A stretch of 64,000 nucleotides of DNA, taken from positions 18,401,822 to 18,465,821 of the forward strand of contig CM077827.1 of NCBI GenBank assembly GCA_039720395.1. The letters are read 5' to 3'. The notes under the pieces are model-generated. The model had not been told where the DNA came from. It searched no databases and saw only the letters and a list, made by a program, of their open reading frames with translations. The first letter of the stretch is position 1; each line of letters starts with the position of its first letter. This DNA is from Liquidambar formosana. Taxonomy: Eukaryota; Streptophyta; Magnoliopsida; Saxifragales; Altingiaceae. A program made the position numbers and the translations under genes. Below, in pieces: positions 1-9,747 of the stretch.

Positions 1-638
1 AGTCTAGTCTTTTGCATTGAGTTTCTATGGCATTGAATATCATGTGTATGAATTTTGAAGTGATTTGGAGTTCATCTCGATAGTCAATAAGAACTTTTGC
101 GACTTGAAGGGCATAATCGTCTTTTAAGCCGTATATTTTCCATTTGACCTTGGAATGGATCCCGAGTCATTCCATTAAGTTCATATGGTTATATAGAGTC
201 CATATATAGGTTCAATTTCATGAATTAATGGTTTAAGATCAATTCGGCTCGTAATGGTTCGGGTTGGCTAAAAGACCCTTTCTTGGTTTGCTCAAATTGA
301 CTCATAAGACCCAATCAATTTTCTCTCATTTAACTTCAATTGGGCTTTATTTACATCCTAAACATGTTTAGAAAGATCGATTTTCGGTTGGGAAAGCATT
401 CGGTTCGACCTGGTGTACAAACCCAGCTTAGCGACGGTGAAGCACCATGGTTAACCACCTTTGTAAAACCTAACCATGCACCCATGGTTGAGGATTTTTG
501 TCCCAAAATACCTAAAAATGTGTTCCCCTTCGAAACACGATCGTTTTGGCTTTTATTTCGTCAAAATCAGACTTAATTTGAAGATTTTAGGACTTCTACA
601 GCAAGTGGGAGTCAAGAGCGGAGCCAAAATAGGAGGGC

Positions 639-716
639 CTCGGGTACCCGTCCGGGGCTGGACGGTCAGCCGTCTAGGCCCAGACGGCTAACCGTCCAGG
701 CCTAGTTGGTCACCTG
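639..716. promoter_or_regulatory. GGTNACC-type palindrome in LTR U3
   Basis: A GC-rich inverted repeat in otherwise AT-rich DNA. Arms at 658-675 and 682-699 are 18 bases each with one mismatch, and GGTAC / GGTCACC motifs flank them. The same architecture with different bases is in the LTRs at 20973-21050, 25656-25727 (reverse) and 61323-61373. Related sequence lies upstream of both antisense genes of this element. It sits about 200 bp upstream of the LTR TATA box, so a DNA-level role (protein binding or cruciform) is more likely than an RNA role. This is inference. Confidence 0.6.
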
Positions 717-905
717 AGGAATCCTCTTTTAACTCAACTTCTGACTCTATCTTCCCTCTTTTGATGGTTTCCTCCGCCAAAACAACTTGTCTGAGCTTAG
801 GAGTGTGTAGGTTTGAGTTGTTTGAGCACCAAGAGAGTCTCTAATAGCCCTAGGATCATTGTTTAATGAATTAATCCTAGCCATTGGTTTAGGGGGTCAG
901 TTCTC

Positions 906-914
906 TATATAAAG
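906..914 (+). promoter_or_regulatory. LTR TATA box
   Basis: TATATAAAG about 0.97 kb into the full-length LTR, followed within 50-60 bases by GA-rich sequence. The 3' LTR has the same box near 21236-21246. This fits the U3/R boundary of the element. Transcription start was not tested. Confidence 0.7.
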
Positions 915-1709
915 GACATGATATTCAGCACATAAGGGAGGTTAATTTGCACTTTACACTTAGAGAGAGAGGGAGCTACGAGTTTGGAGAGCTAGAAGGA
1001 CTTCAAGAGGAGGCTCTTCAACCCCAAGCAAGGAAGGAAACAACGAGTTTGAAGACAAGGAAGAGTCTACAAGAGGTAAGCCTATTCCTTTAATGCTGAA
1101 CATGAATTCTCTGCTTCTCCTGCTTCTCCTTCTTCTTCTTCTTCTATGGTAGCTATAGTGCGTGAAATTGCTTTGCTTATGGATTGAATTCAATGTCTAT
1201 GGATGTTATATGATTGGTTTATGGCTTTCTATGCTTGATAATCCCTGGTTTACCAAGGATTTGATAGCCTTACTCTTTCTATCTTCTTGAAATCATGCTT
1301 AGTTCATATGTTTAGGTTGCCGTGATAACTATCATGTGTTGATGCTCCTGTTAGTCGATATATGCTACATGAATGATATTCATGATAATTTGAGCATGTT
1401 TTATAGCTGTTTCATAGGTTTTAATGCATAGTTGTGAGATTAGGGTTTCGATAACCCTGAAATCACATAGGTCTCATACAGCATGCTTAGCTTAGCTTTT
1501 CGAGTTGTTGCTCATCATAGTCATTCTATATATGCTGCATATAGTTGAATCATGCTAGGTTTGCATTCATATAGTATATTTTGTAGGGTTTTTGGAGACA
1601 TTATCCTTTTCTAAGGATAATTATCCTTTTTGTTGAGTATGGTTTTGCATGAGAGTCTTCTGTGATGTGTTTAAGCATGAAATCTTTTTTGTTGTATTCT
1701 AGGGTATAT

Positions 1710-1833
1710 ATTTTATGTAGGATATGTGGATTGCACCTCCCCACAACGACTTTTTTACGTGAAATTGTCCTAGGATAGTTTCGCTTAAGAAAGCTTGCCG
1801 TAGGGAGGCCTATTTGCATATTTTACATAAAAT
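1710..1833 (+). other. Conserved long-range stem in LTR
   Basis: ATTTTATGTA at 1710-1719 is complementary to TACATAAAAT at 1824-1833, with partly complementary sequence continuing inward. About 100 bases lie between, including the short self-complementary TCCTAGGATA near 1768. The old LTR relic at 57507-57630 keeps both ten-base arms perfectly although much of its surroundings has diverged. Likely an RNA fold in the transcribed LTR; function unknown. Confidence 0.5.
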
Positions 1834-2424
1834 ATCGTCTTTTTTGTTAGAATGTGCTTTGTTGTCATGTCTATTGATGTTATTGGAGTCTCCCATGATT
1901 GTTAGTGTGTCTTTGGTAGGTTTTTATGCATGTTAGTTGAGTCATTGCATGTAGGATTGAGTTAGGGTCCTTAGTTATTCATTATTCTAGTGGTTTGCAT
2001 GATAGATGGATGATTTTAGGCCTTGTCAAGGTTCTGTCCAGATTTGCATATTGCTTTCTTTGCATGATTTGGTGCACTTGTAAGGGTGCAAACAGGTACA
2101 ATGCTTGTCCTATTGCAAATAGGGCTGCTATGGTCTGAAATGGCTAATGTTTGGAGCTTGTGCGCTCAGGTAAGTAGGGTTTGAAGGTGCCCCAATTCAC
2201 CTTTCTTTTTCTTTCTTTTCTCTTCTCCCTCCTAGGGTTACTTCTTAATACAAGTCTATGGTTTTAATCAAAGGTTTCCTTCAATAATAAATTCTGTTTT
2301 TATCAAGGTTTCCATTTTGTGGAAGTTTTCCTAAATTCAAACTTATTTATTCAATTCTCTTTCAAATAAAGAAACCTAGGGTTTTTACCATAGGTTTGTA
2401 TTAGGTTGTAACCCTGTTCTTTTC

Positions 2425-2494
2425 GAACTACGTGGACTTTGATCCATGTATTTCGCTGCATGGTACGTAGGCGCTCTTCGTGAGGCTCAAGTCC
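2425..2494 (+). other. Candidate nested-pseudoknot RNA motif (LTR copy)
   Basis: Four helices can be read: P1 CTACGT 2428-2433 with ACGTAG 2465-2470; P2 GGACTT 2434-2439 with AAGTCC 2489-2494; P3 CCATG 2444-2448 with CATGG 2459-2463; P4 GC-[G]-CTC 2471-2476 with GAGGC 2482-2486, leaving one bulged G. The strand order is P1-P2-P3-P3'-P1'-P4-P4'-P2', a nested double pseudoknot. Other copies: 18463-18532 (minus), 22769-22838, 58234-58304, 63341-63410, and a variant after pol at 10622-10781. Structure is inferred from pairing only. Confidence 0.6.
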
Positions 2495-2497
2495 GTT

Positions 2498-2517
2498 CTA
2501 GGATCCAAGTATCCTAG
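2498..2517 (+). other. Hairpin immediately 3' of the pseudoknot motif
   Basis: CTAGGAT (2498-2504) pairs with ATCCTAG (2511-2517) across a six-base loop and is followed by a T-rich stretch. Equivalent hairpins follow the motif at 63413-63435 (ten-base arms) and in the 58.3 kb relic. Position in the transcribed LTR suggests a role in RNA 3'-end formation or packaging; this is a guess. Confidence 0.5.
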
Positions 2518-2944
2518 GCTTTTCTTTCCTTTTCTTCTTTTTTCTGTTTTGTTTTTGTTTGTTTGATTGTGCATGGATGATTAGATGGAATATATGATAT
2601 GCATGCTGCCTTGTGATGATATATGATGATATTTGAGTGAAAAAGATATTAAGTTAGCCCAATTAAATTAAGAGACCAACTCGGGCGATGTGGGTGCCTA
2701 TGGGCTTTTGCCCAGAACCTTCCCACGTCGTAACTTAGCCCCCGAATCCAATTTTCTAGTTTCAAAGACTTTGCTTTTCCTTTAATGGAGTCATGTGGTT
2801 TTGAAAATAAAACATTTTTGTGGTTTTCCTCTTTTCCCTAAAAAATGAGGTGGCGACTCCTTTTTTGTTTGTTGTCTTTCACACCTATTATCATCATTTT
2901 ACCAAACCCTTATGGGCGCCGCGCTTTTTCATGGGTTCACAGTT

Positions 2945-2961
2945 TGGCGACTCCACTGGGG
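2945..2961 (+). other. Primer binding site (tRNA-Arg type)
   Basis: TGGCGACTCCACTGGGG starts three bases after the LTR end. It is complementary to a tRNA 3' end of the form ...TGGAGTCG-CCA, which fits a plant tRNA-Arg, the primer type known for Tat/Ogre elements. The second element has the same PBS at 63842. The tRNA identity is from memory of the family, not a search. Confidence 0.8.
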
Positions 2962-3712
2962 ATGTCGAGGGCTAGACTCAGTTAATTTGATTGGGCTAAA
3001 TTAATTTCTTTATTGTTTAATAAAATCAATCACATTGCATCCGCTTGATTGTGTGCTTTCATTTATTGCATTGTGTGCGCTACTGTTGCATGATCACTCG
3101 ATTGTCCCTCGATGTATCCTTGCCAACTGATAGCCTAGTTCGACCTTGGTTTTCCTGATTCCATGTGTTGGGCGAAGCTATCAAACCTCTCTTGCCAAGT
3201 ACCCTTGGGCTTGCCCTTGGGTATATCAAATGGATCAATCACGTACTGCTGGACCCACGCGACATTCCTGATGTCACATGTGGTTAGGTATAAAGATTGG
3301 TACAAGCAAAGTTGAGGACCCTAGCCTACCCTCTTAAAAGAAAGAATTGCATGTAATGGACCTTCTAGGACACCGTCGGATCACCTATATGCACCCACAT
3401 TGTTATGATGATATGCTGCCGTGTTTGTGATGTGTTGCCATGTTTTGTTGATTGAGTGGGTAATTAAAGGAAACTTTACATCCTACATCCTTAATACGTA
3501 CCCCTCCCCATGATCCCTGCAAGGGTAATTGGTTAAGAGAACTAATTAAGGGTGTACGTTGTAAAAATTTTGAGATAATTATGGAAGCTTAGGATGAACC
3601 CTTAGGCTGAGAAACTGAGTGTTTGCCCTATGTTAGAGGGATAGACGTGCTGGCTTGGATCCGTAATCAACAAGGGCGCCTAATCAATGCTGATTTTGTC
3701 ACCGAGTCGGAT
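2962..3712 (+). other. Untranslated leader of Tat-like element
   Basis: About 750 bases between PBS and the gag start codon. I see no conserved coding frame. The open frame upstream of the gag ATG (from 3623) has no in-frame ATG before 3713. The start of this leader resembles the leader at 63860-64000 of the second element. Confidence 0.6.
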
Positions 3713-6700
3713 ATGGCCGAGGAAAGAACTAGCAACCGGGGTTTCAACCTTGAGGCCACTTTGAAAGCTATCATGGAAAAGCTTGATCACACTACCCAGG
3801 TATCCGAGACCGCACTCAAGTTAGCTCAAGACATTCAACAGAAGAACTCCGAACCTGAATCTAGGGCCCGTGCCACTGACAATAATCAAGGATCCAATGA
3901 GTCTAAATCTGTTGAGGAGCCATTAGGAGAGCAGGGAGAACTACCCAAGACCAAGGAAGGGGAAACCAAAGCCACATCAAGAGAGAACTCAACCGTCCTG
4001 GCAAACAAGGTCGAGGCCTTAGAAAGAACCCTGAAAGGAATCCGCAGATCTGATGATATGGTCGACATCCGTACTTTGTCCTTGTTCCCAAAGGCTCGCA
4101 TCCCGTTACAATTCAAGATGCCGGAGTTGGAAAAATTCGATGGGATAGGCTGTCCTAAGACCCACCTCAAGATGTATGTGCGAGCTATGCACCCTCGAGG
4201 GGCGAACGATGAGTTATTGGCTCAAATGTTTCACGAGTCATTAGCGAGTTCCGCCTTGAAATGGTTTTTGTCTTTAGACGAGAACAGAACCAAGACCTGG
4301 GAGGATGTGTGCAATGCATTCACGGACCATTACAAGTATAACACTGAAGTGGATGTTACGCGAAGGGATTTAGAAACCACTAAGCAAGGGGCCAATGAGA
4401 CTTTCTCCGCCTTCATCACTAGGTGGAGACAAAAGGCTTCCAAAATGACAGACAGACCGAATGAGGAAGACCAGATTCAGTTGGTGGTGAAGAATTTGCT
4501 GCCCGTATATCACAAGCATCTTTTTGCTCACTACTTCCCGAACTTCAAGGCTCTTGTTGGGGCTGGCACACAAGTTGAAGATGCGATCGCCGATGGAACA
4601 ATCAAAACGGAGGAGGTCCAAAGGAGTCGAAGGACGAACTTCGGAGGAAAACCCAATGCTGAGGTCAATACCATTACCCAACCCACTCGCCCTTTCTCCC
4701 TAAATGACTCCACTTCACCTCGCCAATTCACCAAGCTATACATGCCACTCGAAAGAGTCTTTGAAAAGCTCAGAAGCCGTGACCTCTTGAAACCCCTCGA
4801 CCCAAGGCCTCCACCAAACCCATTGCCCAAAAGCTACAATGAAAATGAGTATTGCAAGTTCCACCAAGCCAAAGGCCATCTAACCAACCGTTGTTATTGC
4901 CTTCGCCATGAAATCCAAGATTTGCTTGACAAGCAGATCATTTCACCACCCACCGCACCAAATCGCCCAAATGTCACTCGAAATCCCCTCCCTACCCACA
5001 ATGTGCCTCCTCCCAACAACATAAATGCCATCGAACTTGGCTCGTCCCAATCCCGTCAACCCATAAGGCAATATACGCCACTTCCCATGACCTTGACTCA
5101 AGTTTTCCACCAATGTTGTAATAACGGGCTCATATTGCCACACCATCCAAAGCCGAGGCCTTCGACTCCTCACCAATTCTGTTTGTACCATCAGGCACCC
5201 GGACATGATACGGAGGACTGTGTTATACTGAAAAAGGTAGTTCAAGACCTTATTGATCAAAAGATTTTGGTATTACCAAAGAAGTCCATGCAGCGACAAC
5301 TGAAAGAAAGGTTCGAGGCAGGAGATCCTAAAGTAGGTTTGTTGGGAGAGTCGTCCGGAAAGTTTGATTACTATGTACTCTACCCTGACCCCACCCCTGA
5401 TGAGCCTATAATCCCCACGAGTTGGGATGAGTTACCAGAAGAAGTCCGAATGGAGGAGATCGACACCATCACATGGGATGACCTCATGGGTGATGTAGGT
5501 GAGATTGATGATATGTGGATAAGCGATGACGAGGTGGAGCACATAACTAGAGGGGGTCGCCATTTCAAGCCTCCGCACTTAGAATCTGACAACCCGTTGG
5601 GGGACTTGGAAGGAAATCGCCACCTCGACCTACAAAAAGAGGAGGACGAAGTGCTTAGGCAATTGAGAAAGACTAATGCCAACATCACTATATGGGGTTT
5701 GCTCATGGCCTCTTACAAGCACAGGCAGACAATCTTGAAGTTGCTCAACCAGATACAGGTTCCCGTGGACACATCCCCAGAAAATTTGGTGAACTTGGTG
5801 AATCCAACCTCGAAGAACTCGACCATTGTGTTCTCAGAAGCAGACCTACCTAAAAGTGGACCTAGTCATTCACAAGCCATGTACATCACTGTCGACACCA
5901 TGGGAAAGAGAGTTCCAACAGTCTTAATCGACAATGGTTCCGCTCTTAATGTGTGCCCTCTCAGAACTGCCACCGTCTTGGGATTGGATCCAACAGACTT
6001 CATGCTATCCGGGCAAACAGTGAGAGCCTATGATAACACCCGCAGAGAAGTGATTGGAGTGGTCACTTTGCCGCTGATTATGGGGCCTACAGAATTCAGA
6101 GTGGAGTTCCAAGTGTTGGATGTCCCGTCGTGCTTCAATCTCTTGTTGGGGAGACCTTGGATTCATTCTGCAGGGGCTGTACCCTCTTCATTGCACCAAA
6201 AAGTCAAGTTCCCTTATGAAGGGGCCATTGTCACACTCCAAGGTGATTATGACTTGAAGTTATCGGGGGTGCCCGTTTGCGAGATCAAGCCCGAGCCCGC
6301 TAGAGTACCATTGTCTGGGTTCGAGTATATGCAATGCATAGAGAAAGAGCCGGAACAGAGAGAGTTGATACCTCTCGACTTTTGCCCTCATGGCAACCTA
6401 TATGTGGGGAACATAATGAAGAAAATGAGTTTCTTCCCAGGCATAGGACTAGGACGCCGTCAGCAAGGCATACCGGTATCCATTCAGAGCCGCGTCATCA
6501 CATATACCTTCGGATTGGGGTATGATCCTTCCAAAAAGGACCATATGGAGATGTTGCAGAGAAGTAGAGAAAGGGTCAAAGCAAAAGCAGAAGGGAGGGT
6601 GCCAGATATTCGAATGTCGCCATACCGACCTACTTTGAATGGTTACTTTGTTAAGGAGGGAGAAGATTTCCTATTCTATGGATTTCCCGAACCATCCATT

Positions 6701-6838
6701 GACAAAGCAACCAAGGCAAGAGTTCCGGCGTTTGAAATATTCTTCACTGAGTGGTATCCCATTACTGCAACAATGGTTGATGATGAAGCAATTAAGGATG
6801 ACTATTGGGAAGAGAAGAGTGAGGACTGGGCAGAATAG
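3713..6838 (+). CDS. gag-protease polyprotein of Tat-like retrotransposon
   Basis: An uninterrupted 1041-residue frame using the ATG at 3713 (G at -3 and +4). Gag forms the particle; the aspartic protease matures it. Visible order: acidic, charged N terminus; retrotransposon gag domain near residues 125-290; two zinc-knuckle-like CxxHxxxGHxxxxC units near residues 380 and 490, typical of Tat gag; pepsin-like protease near 720-830 with active-site DNGS near 740 (DNG is the usual Tat variant of D[S/T]G); and a glycine-rich GIGLGRRQQG segment near 905, resembling the G-patch-like region of Tat polyproteins. It ends in TAG just before the intervening region at 6839. This frame is intact although pol is broken. 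The frame stays open upstream to 3623, but without an ATG. Confidence 0.93.
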   Translation: MAEERTSNRGFNLEATLKAIMEKLDHTTQVSETALKLAQDIQQKNSEPESRARATDNNQGSNESKSVEEPLGEQGELPKTKEGETKATSRENSTVLANKVEALERTLKGIRRSDDMVDIRTLSLFPKARIPLQFKMPELEKFDGIGCPKTHLKMYVRAMHPRGANDELLAQMFHESLASSALKWFLSLDENRTKTWEDVCNAFTDHYKYNTEVDVTRRDLETTKQGANETFSAFITRWRQKASKMTDRPNEEDQIQLVVKNLLPVYHKHLFAHYFPNFKALVGAGTQVEDAIADGTIKTEEVQRSRRTNFGGKPNAEVNTITQPTRPFSLNDSTSPRQFTKLYMPLERVFEKLRSRDLLKPLDPRPPPNPLPKSYNENEYCKFHQAKGHLTNRCYCLRHEIQDLLDKQIISPPTAPNRPNVTRNPLPTHNVPPPNNINAIELGSSQSRQPIRQYTPLPMTLTQVFHQCCNNGLILPHHPKPRPSTPHQFCLYHQAPGHDTEDCVILKKVVQDLIDQKILVLPKKSMQRQLKERFEAGDPKVGLLGESSGKFDYYVLYPDPTPDEPIIPTSWDELPEEVRMEEIDTITWDDLMGDVGEIDDMWISDDEVEHITRGGRHFKPPHLESDNPLGDLEGNRHLDLQKEEDEVLRQLRKTNANITIWGLLMASYKHRQTILKLLNQIQVPVDTSPENLVNLVNPTSKNSTIVFSEADLPKSGPSHSQAMYITVDTMGKRVPTVLIDNGSALNVCPLRTATVLGLDPTDFMLSGQTVRAYDNTRREVIGVVTLPLIMGPTEFRVEFQVLDVPSCFNLLLGRPWIHSAGAVPSSLHQKVKFPYEGAIVTLQGDYDLKLSGVPVCEIKPEPARVPLSGFEYMQCIEKEPEQRELIPLDFCPHGNLYVGNIMKKMSFFPGIGLGRRQQGIPVSIQSRVITYTFGLGYDPSKKDHMEMLQRSRERVKAKAEGRVPDIRMSPYRPTLNGYFVKEGEDFLFYGFPEPSIDKATKARVPAFEIFFTEWYPITATMVDDEAIKDDYWEEKSEDWAE

Positions 6839-7204
6839 ATGGATTCGGAAGCCATGGTTACGATGTTTCAAGATACGGTTCTTGCTGTGGAGAATCGGAC
6901 CTCGAGTGTTCTTCAATTCACCATGCAGCCGTGCCGCTCCTTAATTGGTATCTTAAAGAGGGTACCATTGCAGAAGTTCTTGAGGGCGAGGATCTCGACT
7001 TACCTAATAGTAGCTTGTAGGTTCCTTAGTAGCTTGTCTTAGTTTTCCTTTCAAATAAAGTGTGTCCGCCTAGCCCACCTTGTGGAGTTAGGAGTCGTTC
7101 CCTAGTTGTGGCACATGTGTTTCCTTTTCTTTGTTATGTTTTGTTAGTTCAGTCAATAAAGTGTGTTTCTTTTTTATTATTTGCAGTGTTTCCTTTCTCT
7201 CTTC
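6839..7204 (+). other. Region between gag-pro and RT, possible intron
   Basis: A short coding-like tail continues after the gag-pro stop in another frame: from about 6905 it reads ...NWYLKEGTIAEVLEGEDL..., ending in TAG near 7016. A pyrimidine-rich tract ending TTTGCAG at 7181-7186 looks like a splice acceptor, and GTAGGT near 7015 is a possible donor. Ogre elements are known to carry an intron between protease and RT, so splicing here is plausible but unproven. Confidence 0.4.
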
Positions 7205-8382
7205 TATGGATATCTATGGCATGGATATAGATCCTAGGAATGACATCCCTTTAAAGCTCGTCGAGCAAAGGAAAAGGGGCGTTACCGAACCTAACATGGA
7301 TGAATTGGAATCAATCAATCTAGGGATAGATGAATTGCCAAGGATAATTAAAATTGGGATAACTCTCTCGCCTGCTGAAAAAGAAAAATTGATAATACTT
7401 CTAAAAAGCCAATGTAGAGGCCTTCGCATGGTCTTATGAGGATATGCCTGGCATTGATCCAGATATAGTGCAACATTACATCCCCACTAATCCCACTAAA
7501 AAGCCTATAAAGCAAAAATTAAGAAGATTAAAACCAGAATGGGCTTTGAAAGTAAAAGAAGAGGTAACTAAACAATTAGATGCCGGGTTTCTCCAAGTTG
7601 TGGAGTACCCTGAATGGCTGTCCAACATAGTGCCTATGCCTAAAAAAGATGGGAAAGTACGAATGTGTGTTGACTTCCACGACCTTAATGCTGCGAGCCC
7701 AAAGGACGATTTCCCTCTACCGCATATCGATGTGTTGGTGGACAGTACAGCAGGCCATGCTCTTCTCTCCTTCATGGATGGGTTCTCCGGTTACAACCAG
7801 ATAAAGATGGTGCCTCGAGACATGGAAAAGACGGCTTTTATCACGCAGTGGGGCACGTATTGTTACAAGGTAATGCCTTTTGGCTTGAGAAATGCTGGGG
7901 CTACTTACCAAAGAGCTGCTACGACCCTATTGCATGATATGATCCATAAAGAAGTGGAGGTGTATGTGGACGACATGATAGTCAAATCTGTAGATCGGGA
8001 AGGACATTTTGCGGCATTGGAGAAGTTCCTAGAATGGGCAAAGAAGTACAACCTCCGACTGAATCCTCAGAAGTGTGCCTTCGGAGTCACTGCAGGGAAG
8101 CTGTTGGGTTTCATGATCACTCAGAGGGGAATTGAAGTTGATCCAGGGAAGATAAAAGCTATCACGGAGATGGAGCCACCAAGAACAGAAAAGCAGATCC
8201 GGGGTTTTCTGGGGAGAGTTCAATACATAAGTCGTTTTATCGCCAATCTGACTATGGTATGCGAGCCAATTTTCAAGCTACTTAAAAAGGGCATTTCCAA
8301 GGAATGGAATGAGGATTGTCAAGAAGCCTTCGAGACCATTAAAAGGTATCTGAGTAACCCCCCAATCTTGGCTCCCCCGTGA
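7205..8382 (+). pseudogene. pol segment: reverse transcriptase (frameshift and stop)
   Basis: Encodes the RT that copies element RNA into DNA. The N-terminal part reads from MDIYGMD at 7205 to about 7415, where one base appears lost and the frame shifts; it resumes as the ...YEDMPGIDPD... frame from about 7440. RT palm and fingers are clear: MPKKDGKVRMCVDFHDLN, PFGLRNAGATYQ and the catalytic YVDDMIVKS (near 7963-7989) are intact. A TGA at 8380-8382 interrupts the same frame just before RNase H, most simply a CGA-to-TGA change. The frame continues after it to 9747. Without recoding, no full-length pol can be made. Confidence 0.92.
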
Positions 8383-9747
8383 CAAGGTGAACCATTACTG
8401 TTATACTTAACGGTTATCGAAACCGCGACGGGAGCTATGTTAGCTCAATACCTTGAAGGGTCAAAAAAGGAAAATGCCATCTACTACTTGAGCAAGAAAA
8501 TGACAGATTATGAAGTAAAGTACAATGCGCTAGAAAAGGCTTGCGTAGCATTGGTATGGGCTACCCAGAAACTCCGTCATTACATGATGTCTTTCGAAGT
8601 CCTGTTGATAAGTCGATTGGATCCTTTGAAGTATTTGCTAGAAAAACCAGTCCTATCATACAGGACCGCTCGTTGGTCGCTTCTTCTCAATGAATTCGAC
8701 ATCAAGTACCTGGCGCAGAAGTCCGTTAAAGGAAGTGTCATTGCAGACCATTTGGCAAGCTGCCCTGTGTCATCATCAACCCAATTCAATGATAAGTTCC
8801 CCGACGAAGATATCCTGGAAATCAAGAAGAAGGTTTGGAGAGTCTACTTCGACGGAGCTGCAAACAGAAGGGGATATGGAATAGGAGTGCTACTAGTCTC
8901 GCCCGAGGAAGCCTTCACGCCTTTAGCAGTCAAATTGGGGTTCGAAGCCACCAACAACATAGCAGAGTATGAGGCCTGCATCCTAGCATTGGAAGCTACG
9001 TTAGAGTTGGGGATAAAAGAACTAGAGGTGTTCGGCGATTCAGCATTGATAATATGTCAGATAAAAGGGGAGTGGAAAACTCGCGATGAGAAGCTGTTGC
9101 CCTATCATGCCTATTTGGAAGCACTGACTAAAGAGTTCGCGGAGATCGAGTTCAATTACTTGTCAAGAAACAAGAATCAGTTCGCTGATGCCTTAGCAAC
9201 TCTAGCGTCAATGGTGGAAATACCAAAAGGGGGAAGCGTGAAACCGCTCGTGATCGAATGCAAAAAGAAACCTGTTTTTTACTGTTCCATTCGAGAAGGA
9301 GAGATAACAGATAACCACCCTTGGTTTTATGACATAAGAAGGTTTATCGAGGAAAGAGAATATCCAGAAGAAGCATCTCGCGTGGATAGGCGAACACTGA
9401 GAAGATTGGCAAGCCATTATATGGTATGCGGAGGAAAACTGTATCAGAGGTCTTACAATGGAATCCACTTGCTGTGTGTCACGGAGGAAGAAGCCAGAAA
9501 ACTCATCGAAGAAATCCATGAAGGAGTGGGAGCTCCACATATGAATGGATACATGTTGGCTAAGAAGATCATGAGACTAGGGTATTACTGGTCTACAATG
9601 GAAAGGGATTGCTATGCCCACGTTAAGAAGTGCCATAAGTGTCAACTCTTCGCCAACGGACAACACTTGCCCTCCTATGCCCCTAACAAGCATGTTAACC
9701 CTATGGCCGTTTGCAGTATGGGGAATAGATATCATCGGACAGATTAA
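8383..9747 (+). pseudogene. pol segment: dual RNase H and integrase zinc finger
   Basis: This is in frame with the RT segment after the nonsense codon. First comes the usual gypsy RNase H (about 8410-8755, with LSKKMTDYEVKYNALEKAC). Then a second, archaeal-type RNase H follows (about 8835-9215) with acidic residues in YFDGA, AEYEA, GDSAL and ADALA; this extra domain is diagnostic of the Tat lineage. The integrase H2C2 zinc finger follows (CHKCQ near 9630-9645). Near 9690-9705 the frame shifts and this reading ends at a stop at 9747, while integrase continues in another frame. Confidence 0.9.

Larger units (their letters stand above)
1..2941 (+). repeat. 5' LTR of Tat-like element (first ~68 bases missing)
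   Basis: This matches the split 3' LTR (17467-18008 plus 20802-23274) along its whole length, with scattered substitutions and small indels seen by eye. It ends in TTCACA just before the PBS. Full length would be about 3.0 kb. It holds a U3 palindrome (658-699), a TATA box (906-914), a CT-rich transcribed part near 1100-1145, a long-range stem (1710-1833), and the pseudoknot motif followed by a hairpin (2425-2517). Short open frames inside it (for example 340-691) show no recognisable protein. Confidence 0.92.

Noticed and set aside
340..691. Two overlapping plus-strand open frames in the 5' LTR
   Set aside because: They lie in the LTR U3, have no recognisable domain, and the equivalent frames in the 3' LTR are different or interrupted.
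960..1193. Minus-strand frame in the LTR, repeated at 21292-21525
   Set aside because: Conserved only because both are copies of one LTR; the arginine and leucine runs come from GA/CT-rich low-complexity DNA.
2425..2494. Calling the pseudoknot motif an HDV-like ribozyme outright
   Set aside because: Helix order fits, but P1 has six pairs, no proper cleavage-site G, and no clear catalytic cytosine context; reported only as a structured motif.
4370..5706. Several minus-strand frames opposite gag-protease
   Set aside because: They are shadows of the real plus-strand gag-protease frame.
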